Below, one piece after another: positions 54,131-60,775 of a stretch of 60,775 nucleotides of DNA (the stretch's first letter is position 1; every line of letters begins with the position of its first letter). Made by a program: the position numbers and the translations under genes. The DNA lies in the NCBI GenBank assembly GCA_902826155.1, contig CADEDU010000038.1, positions 1-60,775 on the forward strand, given 5' to 3'. The notes under the pieces are model-generated. The model saw only the letters and a program-made list of their open reading frames with translations. It had not been told where the DNA came from and did no database searches. This DNA comes from an uncultured beta proteobacterium. GTDB lineage: Bacteria; Pseudomonadota; Gammaproteobacteria; Burkholderiales; SG8-39.

Positions 54131-55474
54131 TTACTGCAGAATGAGGACACCCAGGACGATCAGCATTGCGCTCGGCGCCAGCCAGCGTACCGATGCTCTC
54201 CACAGTGCAGCGACGCGTGGCGAGGAGATTCTTGCGTTGGTACCGGCTTCGCTTTGGCTCCAGACCCAGCCCACGAACACCGCGGTGAGCAGCGCGCCGA
54301 TCGGCAGCAGCAATTCGGCGGCGATGTGATCGATGGCGCTGAGGATCGGGCGACCCAGCAGTCGAACTTCGCTCCACGCGCTTGATCCAAGGGCTGAAGG
54401 AATGCCGACCAGGAGCGCGGCGCAGCCGGTTCCGATCGCCGCGCGCGAACGTCGCAACCGGTAGCGGCGCATGAGATAGGCGACGGGCACCTCCAGCAGC
54501 GCGACCGCCGAAGTCAGTGCGGCCATCGCCAGCAGAAAGAAGAAAGCCGCCGCGAACCACTGTCCGCCGGGCATTTGCGCAAATACTTTGGGTAGCGTCA
54601 CGAAGGCGAGCGCCGGCCCGTGCGCGGGGTCGAGTGCGAAGGCAAACACCACAGGAAAGATCACCAGCCCCGCTGCCAGCGCGAACAATGTGTCGCCCAA
54701 GGCAGCCGCGGCTGCGGCGCGCGGCAGCGAGAGCTGACGCGGAACGTAGGTGGCGTAGGTCGCCAGCACCCCCACCCCGACGCCGAGCGAGAACAATGCC
54801 TGCCCAAGCGCTGCCAAGTAGAGGTTCGGATCCGTCAACCGCGTCCACTCCGGTGCGAATAGAAACTTGATCGCCTGCGATGCGCCAGGCATCGACAGGC
54901 CGTAACCGGCGAGCACAAGCACGATCACGGCCAGCAGCGGCATGAGCACCCGGCTTGCTGCCTCGATGCCACGTTGCACGCCCGCTGCGACGAGCGTGAT
55001 CGTGCCCAGCATGAACAGCGCGAACCAGACGATCGGTTCGAAGACGCTGGCGGTGAATCTAGTGAACGCGGATTCGATCTCCTCCATCGGAACTTCCGCG
55101 GAGAACCCCAGCATGTATCCCACGAAGTACTTCAAGGTCCATCCGGCGATCACGGCGTAGTACGACAGGATGAGAAACGCGGCAAGCGCCATCAACCGAC
55201 CGACGCCTCGCCAAACCCCGGCTGCGCGTGGATGGTTGAAGGCCGCAACGATGTCGGTCTTGCCGTGCCCGCCCAGAGCAAACTCGGCCAGCATCATCGG
55301 CAGTCCCACCAAGATCACGCTCAACAGGTAGACGAGCAGAAATGCTCCGCCCCCGTTCTCGCCGACAACGTAGGAGAACCTCCAGATATTGCCCAGCCCG
55401 ACGGCACTGCCGAGCGTGGCGAGCACGAAGCCTGTCTGACTGCCCCATTGCTCGCGACTCGATTCCGTAGTCAT
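54131..55474 (-). CDS. SNF-family sodium-dependent transporter
   Basis: A 447-residue secondary transporter of the neurotransmitter:sodium symporter family, with about 11 membrane helices. The first helix has the family signature WGSQTGFVLATLGSAVGLGNIWRFSYVVGENGGGAFLLVYLL, which includes the Na+ and substrate-binding unwound region. Later segments are FFLLAMAALTSAVALLEVPVAYLM. Bacterial members import amino acids or small organic solutes with Na+. It is the last gene of an operon with two universal stress protein genes. The substrate is unknown. Confidence 0.9.
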   Translation of the reverse strand: MTTESSREQWGSQTGFVLATLGSAVGLGNIWRFSYVVGENGGGAFLLVYLLSVILVGLPMMLAEFALGGHGKTDIVAAFNHPRAAGVWRGVGRLMALAAFLILSYYAVIAGWTLKYFVGYMLGFSAEVPMEEIESAFTRFTASVFEPIVWFALFMLGTITLVAAGVQRGIEAASRVLMPLLAVIVLVLAGYGLSMPGASQAIKFLFAPEWTRLTDPNLYLAALGQALFSLGVGVGVLATYATYVPRQLSLPRAAAAAALGDTLFALAAGLVIFPVVFAFALDPAHGPALAFVTLPKVFAQMPGGQWFAAAFFFLLAMAALTSAVALLEVPVAYLMRRYRLRRSRAAIGTGCAALLVGIPSALGSSAWSEVRLLGRPILSAIDHIAAELLLPIGALLTAVFVGWVWSQSEAGTNARISSPRVAALWRASVRWLAPSAMLIVLGVLILQ

Positions 55475-55493
55475 CGTTGCACGTCCATGGCGG

Positions 55494-56381
55494 TCACTTC
55501 ACCAGCGTGACCGGCACCGTGGCGAGGTGGATGACCTTGGTCGCGATCGAACCCAGCGCCCAGCTGCCGAAGGCGCTCATGCCGCGCGTACCCATGACAA
55601 TCGCATCGCATCCCCGCGCTTGCGCTGCGTCGGCGATGACCTGCGCAGCGTGTCCGACATGGATGAGAGACTCGAATCGGCATCCGGCTTGCTGCAACAG
55701 CGTCTCAACATCCGCCAGGGCGGCCGTGCCTTCAGCCTGATGGAAGGCATCGATCGTTTCGCTGCTGATGAACCGGCGAACGCCGCCGGACTCGATCGGC
55801 GGCTGAACATTCAACGCGGTCAACTCGAGCGGCCCGCGCCGCTTCATCAGCCCGATTGCATACTCGGCAGCGCGCCTCGAGCCCGGTGAGCCGTCGATGG
55901 CGATAAGCAGGCGTCTGACAGCTGCGCCGGTTGCGCAAGGTCCCTTGACGAGCGTAATCGGCGCATCGACCAGGTGGATCGTTCTCGAGGCGACCGAACC
56001 CAGCACCAGGTTGCCAGTCAGGCCCATGCCCCGCGTACCCATCATCACTTCGGTACAGTGGAACTTGGCGAAATGCTCGGCGATGACGCGCGGCGCCTCC
56101 CCGATGTGCACGTGCGCCGCCCATTGCACCGCGGCGTCATGCAGCCTGTCCTCTGCGGCGCGCAGGATCTCTCTGCCGGTCCGCTCGCGTTCGGCTTGAA
56201 TCTCCTTGAGATCCGCATAGGTGCCACGAAACATGGTCTCGCGCGCTGCGATCGGCTCTTGCACATTGATCAGCTGGAGATCTGCATTCGCCTCCATCTT
56301 GAGCGTGCTGATCGCAAGATCCAGCGCATGCCCAGCATTGACTGAGCCATCGTAGGGTACGAGAAGCCGAGTGTTGCCCAT
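55494..56381 (-). CDS. Tandem universal stress protein
   Basis: A 295-residue protein with two UspA domains. Domain 1 (residues 5-140) ends with the nucleotide-binding GTRGMGLTGNLVLGSVASRTIHLVDAPITLVK. Domain 2 (about 152-295) ends with GTRGMSAFGSWALGSIATKVIHLATVPVTLVK. Both G-2x-G-9x-G(S/T) motifs are intact, so ATP binding is likely. The start follows a frameshifted UspA gene by 52 bases. Two-domain Usp proteins are found in stress responses under energy limitation. Confidence 0.92.
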   Translation of the reverse strand: MGNTRLLVPYDGSVNAGHALDLAISTLKMEANADLQLINVQEPIAARETMFRGTYADLKEIQAERERTGREILRAAEDRLHDAAVQWAAHVHIGEAPRVIAEHFAKFHCTEVMMGTRGMGLTGNLVLGSVASRTIHLVDAPITLVKGPCATGAAVRRLLIAIDGSPGSRRAAEYAIGLMKRRGPLELTALNVQPPIESGGVRRFISSETIDAFHQAEGTAALADVETLLQQAGCRFESLIHVGHAAQVIADAAQARGCDAIVMGTRGMSAFGSWALGSIATKVIHLATVPVTLVK

Positions 56382-56433
56382 CGAGCGTGATCCTCGTTGA
56401 TTGATGGTGATAGTTGATGCGCGATATCGCGGT

Positions 56434-56890
56434 TCACTGCGCTCGGGGAGCCGTGGACGTCGACCTGCCTTTGCAGATCAGCACATCGCAGTGCGACTCG
56501 TGAGCCCACAAACAGGTCGAGTAGAACATGCTCGCCGTGCGCGCCGATGACAATCAGGGTGGTCTTGCGCGCGTTGGCTTGCTTGACGATCTCTTGCGTC
56601 GGCGTTCCCTCGAGCACGACCGGATCGAGCCTCACCCCAGACTCCAGGTAGATACGCTCGACCCATTCGCGCAGCCGCATCTGGGCGTTGCTGCGAATCT
56701 TTTCCGGATTGATCAGATCGAGTTCGTTCAGCCAGCGCTGCAAATCGTGCAGCATACCCTGCGGGATGATGTGCAACAGAGTGGCTGATGCCTTATGCAG
56801 CTTAGCCAGGTGCGAGGCACGGCGCACCGCCGCGTAGCTCGCGCGCGACAGGTCCGTCGTGGTGAGGATGCGCTCGAGTGTGATGGGCAT
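56434..56890 (-). pseudogene. Universal stress protein gene with a C-terminal frameshift
   Basis: Residues 1-130 are a UspA domain: ITLERILTTTDLSRASYAAVRRASHLAKLHKA and later TLIVIGAHGEHVLLDLFVGS. The end expected of the family, with HESHCDVLICKGRS, lies in the next frame and would stop at 56434. A loss of bases between VGS and HESHCD (the family has about seven residues there) explains the shift. The frame that starts at 56890 instead stays open to 56270 and runs into the next gene, giving an unrelated tail. The first domain may be inactive, or may survive as a longer fusion. Confidence 0.7.
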
Positions 56891-57166
56891 GTCGGCCTCT
56901 CAAGAACGGCCAGATCGAATCTCAGGCAGGTCCATGGAGCAAGGTAGATGGCGCCCGATTCGACGGTTTGACCGTGCTCAATGATGCTGCGTAGGCTTGT
57001 GACCAGGCCTCGTTACCGCACTGCGTAGGTCAGGTATCGACGGGCCATGAGACCATGCCGATGCACGGCTCACACACGCTACAGCGACCTGGAACTCGCA
57101 CGGCGATTCAGGAAGGACGCGATTGACCACATCGGCGGGCGCGCGCGATTGTGAGAGTCGAGTGTT
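56891..57166. other. Stretch without a recognisable gene
   Basis: 276 bases upstream of the UspA operon. It should carry that operon's promoter. No inverted repeat or recognisable frame. Confidence 0.4.
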
Positions 57167-57268
57167 CTAGCTACGCAGCGCGTCAACCAGAAGAGCGAGG
57201 GCTAACGCGACCGCGACGATGACGCCGATTGCGAGCGCGGTTCCGTGTTCGCGCCAGTACCGCTTCAT
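57167..57268 (-). CDS. 33-residue single-pass membrane protein
   Basis: MKRYWREHGTALAIGVIVAV continues with a hydrophobic LALALLVDALRS, one membrane helix after a basic start. A strong GGAGG lies five bases before the ATG, which is why I call it despite its size. It is too short to assign. It lies between the UspA operon and the synthase gene, on the same strand. Confidence 0.45.
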   Translation of the reverse strand: MKRYWREHGTALAIGVIVAVALALALLVDALRS

Positions 57269-57641
57269 GCATCCTCCGCTTCGCGTTGGGCGCAGCGCCG
57301 CTACTCGGCCGTGTTCACGCTTTGCGTAACCACGCTCCGCCGGGGGCACCGAGCGTTCCAGTGGAACGTATGAGCGCGCGCCGGCTGGTTGGTTCCACGC
57401 TGGCGTGTGATCAGGCTGGCGCTGCAAGGGGACCCCTCGCTGACTGGGCCGCCTCGGCAGTTACTTCGACGGAAGTTACTGATCAGACCGGGAATTGTTC
57501 GTTATGCGCATCTCGCCGGAGTAGTTCTTCGCGGAGTGATCAATGCGCACCTGGTAGGCATCATCGAGGGCGAACGGGTCCTTGGGCACGTCCTGCTCCC
57601 ACACAAAAGCGCGGACACCGAAGAATTGCCCAGGGCATCGA
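57269..57641. other. Stretch without a recognisable gene
   Basis: 373 bases between the small gene and the stop of the sensor-TPS gene. Frames here are shadows or lack codon bias. A terminator for the synthase gene would be expected, but no clear hairpin with T run is visible. Confidence 0.4.
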
Positions 57642-59900
57642 TTACGTCCGCATGGAAATCGCGACCGGGCCGACGCGAGTGCGCTGACGTACGCGCGCCG
57701 CGTCCAGGAGCATGCGGCCGGCCCATCGGTACACGTTGAACTCACGGATCTGCGCCCGCATGTGATGCATGCGTTGTGTCTGTTCGCCGCGTGGCATGCG
57801 CAGCGCGTAGTCCAGCGCGGCTGCGCATTGATCGAGGTGATAGGGGTTGACCAGGATCGCCTCGGGCAGCTCCCGCGCTGCTCCGGTGAACTGACTGAGC
57901 ACGAGCACACCACTCTCGTCGGCGCGCGCCGCGACGAATTCCTTGGCGACCAGGTTCATGCCGTCGTGCAGGCTGCTTACGTAGCATAGCTGCGCGGCTC
58001 GGTAGTACAGCGCCACCTCGGGCGGCTCATGGTGGGCCACGCGCAGCACGATCGGTTGATAACCCTCGCGCCGGAATCGGGTGTTTATACGATGAGCCTG
58101 GGCGCGAACTTCCGCCTCGAAACTCTGATACCGGTCGATGCTGGTGCGGGTCGGGGCAGCGATCTGGATGAAGGTGAAGCGCCCGATCCATTCGGGTTTT
58201 GACTCGAGTAGGCGCTCGACAGCGAGAAACCGCTCGACCACGCCCTTGGTGTAGTCGAGCCGGTCGACGCCTACCCCGATCATGGTGTCGCTGCGGATGC
58301 GATTCTCGTTCTGCACGTAGGTACGCGCTTCCTCGAACAGATTCGGCTCGTGCGAAGACTGCGAAGGCCATTCGATCGAGATCGGGTAGGGCTTTACTTC
58401 AGTCAGGGCCTCTCGATAGGAAATGTCGAACATTTCCCGATCGATGCGTGCCTCAAGGTTGCGATCTACCGTATCGAAGAAATTGTTGCAGTGGTACTGG
58501 GTGTGGAATCCGATGATGGTGCTGCCCAGCAGGCCATCGAGCAGCTCGTTGCCCCAGGGGCACATGGCGAAAGACTCCGGATTCGGCCATGGTATGTGCC
58601 AGAAAGTGATGATCGTCGCGTTGGGCAAACGAGCCCGGATGTAGCGCGGCAGCAACGCGAAATGGTAGTCCTGGACGAGCACCACCGGATCTTCGGAGCG
58701 TGACTCGGACACCACGGCCTCGGCGAAGCGTTTGTTCACCAGCTCGTAGGACTTCCAGTCGCTGGTACGGAAGGTGGGGCGCGTGTGGGCGACGTGACAC
58801 AAGGGCCAGATGCCCTCGTTGGCGAAGCCATAGTAGTAACCTGCCTCCTCCTCCTTGCTCAGCCAGACGCGACGCAATTGGTAGGCCGGCTCACCTGGCG
58901 GCACCGCGATACGGCCGTTCGCATCGGCACTGGCTTGATCCGCCGTGCCGCCGCCATGAGCGATCCAGGTGCCCGAACAGGCACGCATCACCGGTTCCAT
59001 TGCCGTGACCAGACCGCTGGCAGGTCGCTGCACCTCGATGGCTGCACCGTGAAAATTGTGGATGTACGGTTCGCGATTGGAGACGACCAGAACCTGATCG
59101 CCCGATAGCTGATTGTGCAGGACCGCGCGCAGGCTATCTGCGGTCCATGAAATCTGACTCTCGTCTCGAGCGTGGCGTTCTGCGTGCAACTCCTGAACGA
59201 GACGGCGCAGATCGGCCGCCACCGGCTGCAGGCTCTTACTGCCACTCAATGCGTCTTGTTGCGAGCCGATCGCGTTCCCGTAGCCGCTCATCGGCCGCAG
59301 CAGCAACTCACCGCGAATAAGCGCGCGCGTCCCCGAGATCCATCCGCGCCAGCTCCATTGCGCGATAGCCACAGTGAGAATCGAGGCTATGCCCGCGATC
59401 ACTCCGAGCAGGATCACAAGATAGCGCTTGGTGTCGGCACTGCGTCGTTCGACGAAGCTCATGTCGTGCACGAGGACGAGCTTGCCGATCTCGCCCCGGT
59501 CGCTGGTGAGCGGTGAGAACACGACGTGCAGCAACCCTTCGGGCGATTGAACCAGGTTGGGGTTTTGCGGATCGACGCCCTTTGGTGGCTGGCACTTCAA
59601 CCACTCCGGGAACGTTGAGCTCCTGAATGCGATGCCCTGCTTGGCGTCGCAATAGCCGATCGCGAACAGGCGTTCGTCCTGGATCGCGCGATTGAACATC
59701 GCACTGATCTTGCTTCGCGCGTTGGTGGCCAGCAGCTCGACGAGCGGTTCCTGAATCGTGTTGGCCAGGAGACGGGATCGAATGTCGAGATCGCCTACGA
59801 ACCACCTCAACGTGAGGCGCTCGACCAGCGGTACCAATGCATACGCCAGTAATGCCAGTGACATCACCAGCGGAACGATGAAGCGAAGTGAGAGTTTCAT
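57642..59900 (-). CDS. Membrane-anchored trehalose-6-phosphate synthase with a sensor-like N-terminus
   Basis: A 752-residue protein, much longer than OtsA (about 470). Residues 1-265 are like a sensor: a helix at about 7-28, a periplasmic part to about 160, a second helix (VILLGVIAGIASILTVAIAQW) and a linker. The rest is a GT20 domain: LVVSNREPYIH, QDYHFALLPRYIR, FWHIPWPNPESF, IGFHTQYHCNNF, VDRLDYTKGVVERF and HDGMNLVAKEFVAAR. It would make trehalose 6-phosphate from UDP-glucose and glucose 6-phosphate; glucosylglycerol-phosphate synthase is a related possibility. No phosphatase gene is near. A GTG six codons upstream (59918) is an alternative start. Confidence 0.88.
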   Translation of the reverse strand: MKLSLRFIVPLVMSLALLAYALVPLVERLTLRWFVGDLDIRSRLLANTIQEPLVELLATNARSKISAMFNRAIQDERLFAIGYCDAKQGIAFRSSTFPEWLKCQPPKGVDPQNPNLVQSPEGLLHVVFSPLTSDRGEIGKLVLVHDMSFVERRSADTKRYLVILLGVIAGIASILTVAIAQWSWRGWISGTRALIRGELLLRPMSGYGNAIGSQQDALSGSKSLQPVAADLRRLVQELHAERHARDESQISWTADSLRAVLHNQLSGDQVLVVSNREPYIHNFHGAAIEVQRPASGLVTAMEPVMRACSGTWIAHGGGTADQASADANGRIAVPPGEPAYQLRRVWLSKEEEAGYYYGFANEGIWPLCHVAHTRPTFRTSDWKSYELVNKRFAEAVVSESRSEDPVVLVQDYHFALLPRYIRARLPNATIITFWHIPWPNPESFAMCPWGNELLDGLLGSTIIGFHTQYHCNNFFDTVDRNLEARIDREMFDISYREALTEVKPYPISIEWPSQSSHEPNLFEEARTYVQNENRIRSDTMIGVGVDRLDYTKGVVERFLAVERLLESKPEWIGRFTFIQIAAPTRTSIDRYQSFEAEVRAQAHRINTRFRREGYQPIVLRVAHHEPPEVALYYRAAQLCYVSSLHDGMNLVAKEFVAARADESGVLVLSQFTGAARELPEAILVNPYHLDQCAAALDYALRMPRGEQTQRMHHMRAQIREFNVYRWAGRMLLDAARVRQRTRVGPVAISMRT
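59324..59508 (-). repeat. 185-bp direct repeat within the sensor-TPS gene (copy 2)
   Basis: This is the source copy of the repeat at 36874-37058, inside the intact reading frame of the synthase gene, covering the end of the periplasmic region and the second membrane helix. Same orientation as the other copy and about 96% alike by eye. Confidence 0.9.
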
Positions 59901-60079
59901 CTGGATCCAAGGACGCACGGACGCGGCTCTCGCACATCTCGCTGACTCATGTGCGGAACAATCGGCGGCCGAGTCGGTCTCTAAGCTTCGCGATCGGGAA
60001 GATCATGTTCATACAGAACTACAGTCGAGGCAAGGAAGGCACGAGAGGTGGCTCAAATGAACCGCTCCGTAACGTCGCG

Positions 60080-60553
60080 ATGGCCGAAATGAATCGCAGC
60101 CCTTGGTTTCAGCACGCCGACATACGACCGAGTGGACGGTATGCAGCCGCGATCTGCTGCCTAGTCGTACTTCCCGTACTTCTCATGATGGGCGGATGCG
60201 CTCTCGATGCGACTGAACCATCGCGCGGTGGATCGCCTGGCGCGTCGAGGGCAGACCAAGGACAGGCAAATGAGCAGCGCTCGCCGCGTCAATCGGACCG
60301 TCGTCACCTGGTGCGCGTCGTGCTCAACCTCCCAAGCGGCGCGCGAGAAACGTTCGCGGACTTGACACTGCGCGTCGAGCGAGACGCGGACCCGATCCTC
60401 GAGATGGGAATGCCCGGTGATGAGCTATGGATTGGGCTGAAGCCCGGGCGCTACGTAATATTCGTCACGTATCGCGGCAAACGATCGATGACGCGCGAGT
60501 TGGTCGTGCCGGACGCAGGTGGCGGCGACGTCTACATTCAATGGCGGGATTGA
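60080..60553 (+). CDS. Putative lipoprotein divergent from the synthase gene
   Basis: A 157-residue protein. The signal has RYAAAICCLVVLPVLLMMGGC, with lipid Cys about residue 40. A polar linker follows (residues 45-80) and then a small domain with RHLVRVVLNLPSGARETFADLTLRVERDADP and PGRYVIFVTYRGKRSMTRELVVPDAGGGDVYI. The pattern looks like a beta-sandwich. No family recognised. The gene starts 180 bases from the divergent synthase start. The frame is open further upstream, and the exact start is inferred from the signal peptide. Confidence 0.55.
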   Translation: MAEMNRSPWFQHADIRPSGRYAAAICCLVVLPVLLMMGGCALDATEPSRGGSPGASRADQGQANEQRSPRQSDRRHLVRVVLNLPSGARETFADLTLRVERDADPILEMGMPGDELWIGLKPGRYVIFVTYRGKRSMTRELVVPDAGGGDVYIQWRD

Positions 60554-60576
60554 ACGACAGTCAAGGCCACCTGGTT

Positions 60577-60630
60577 CTCGATCGCTCGGGTAGCTCATTA
60601 GGAGGATTCCTCCGGGCCGTGACGCCCCGG
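60577..60630 (-). repeat. Repeat shared with 27.8 kb (region after an MFS gene)
   Basis: The minus strand has GTCACGGCCCGGAGGAATCC, TCCTA and ATGAGCTACCCGAGCGATCGA. It is the relative of 27829-27900. The palindrome GGAGGA-A-TCCTCC precedes the ATG. The reading frame from this ATG (MSYPSDREPG) is cut off by the lipoprotein gene end. Same orientation as the other copy. Confidence 0.7.
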
Positions 60631-60701
60631 TCACTTCGATAGCTCGGGTCTTTTACCGCCGCAGGCGCGATGCCCGCCGACGCGATCCGCGCGAGACCTC
60701 C

Positions 60702-60775
60702 TCAGGCTGGACGCGCCACCCGCTTCACCGCTCGCTCGTCGATCGGCAAATTGACCACCGCAGCGAACAAGCCGA
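60702..60775 (-). CDS. MFS transporter, C-terminal end (partial)
   Basis: The minus strand at the window end reads GLFAAVVNLPIDERAVKRVA, RPA and a stop. This is the end of a major facilitator transporter, whose last helix ends before a PIDER motif. The rest of the gene lies outside the window. The 27.9 kb remnant seems to be another copy of the same gene end, with an internal loss. Confidence 0.6.
   Translation of the reverse strand, partial: GLFAAVVNLPIDERAVKRVARPA

Noticed and set aside
60577..60630. Start MSYPSDR as the beginning of an IS5-type transposase
   Set aside because: Transposases of that group do begin MSYPSD, but the sequence ends after a few codons, differs in the next residues, and in both copies follows an MFS gene end. 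I keep it as a repeat only.

Overview
The window is about 60.8 kb of GC-rich DNA. GC-rich codons, F-type conjugation genes, a DksA-like protein and Mrp, NfeD and FloA genes suggest a beta- or gammaproteobacterium. I cannot name the genus. It reads as part of an integrative conjugative element or large plasmid with a long, much-rearranged cargo. No integrase, relaxase, origin, tRNA, rRNA or CRISPR array is visible.

Bases 1-11689 are one compact operon for F-type mating-pair formation: traC (3' part), trbI, an S26 peptidase gene, traW, traU, trbC, traN, traF, traH and traG. Most genes overlap or nearly touch.

Bases 11690-34220 are a patchwork of accessory modules and relics. They include an XRE/ImmA plus PIN-like pair; a block with a two-component system, lipoproteins, a beta-propeller protein and a Sel1 protein (14744-22871); a broken HigBA; an intact DUF433/DUF5615 pair; an intact VapBC; IS256, MFS and DUF4143 relics; and a few metabolic genes (SDR, HpcH/HpaI aldolase, phytanoyl-CoA dioxygenase-like). 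Fragments of the 3' part of traG recur four times here, each beside a toxin-antitoxin gene or its remains. In the 14744-22871 block a shared inverted repeat, CTAAC-N7-GTTAG, lies in front of the divergent genes and of the response-regulator gene. I read it as one candidate regulon of unknown function.

Bases 34407-60553 form a stress-tolerance island. It has an MscS channel, an AlgH-like lipoprotein, a DksA-type zinc finger protein, NfeD plus FloA, a P-type cation ATPase, DUF502 and SPW proteins, a complete Mrp Na+/H+ antiporter operon (AB-fused, C, D, E, F, G), a FixJ-type regulator with a MASE1 histidine kinase, an SNF-family transporter, universal stress proteins and a membrane-anchored trehalose-6-phosphate synthase. 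Together these suggest envelope maintenance, Na+/pH homeostasis and osmoprotection. A 185-bp piece of the synthase gene is repeated at 36.9 kb in direct orientation, so about 22 kb of the island lies between near-identical repeats. A second pair of related scars (an MFS 3' end) at 27.8 and 60.6 kb frames a still larger segment.
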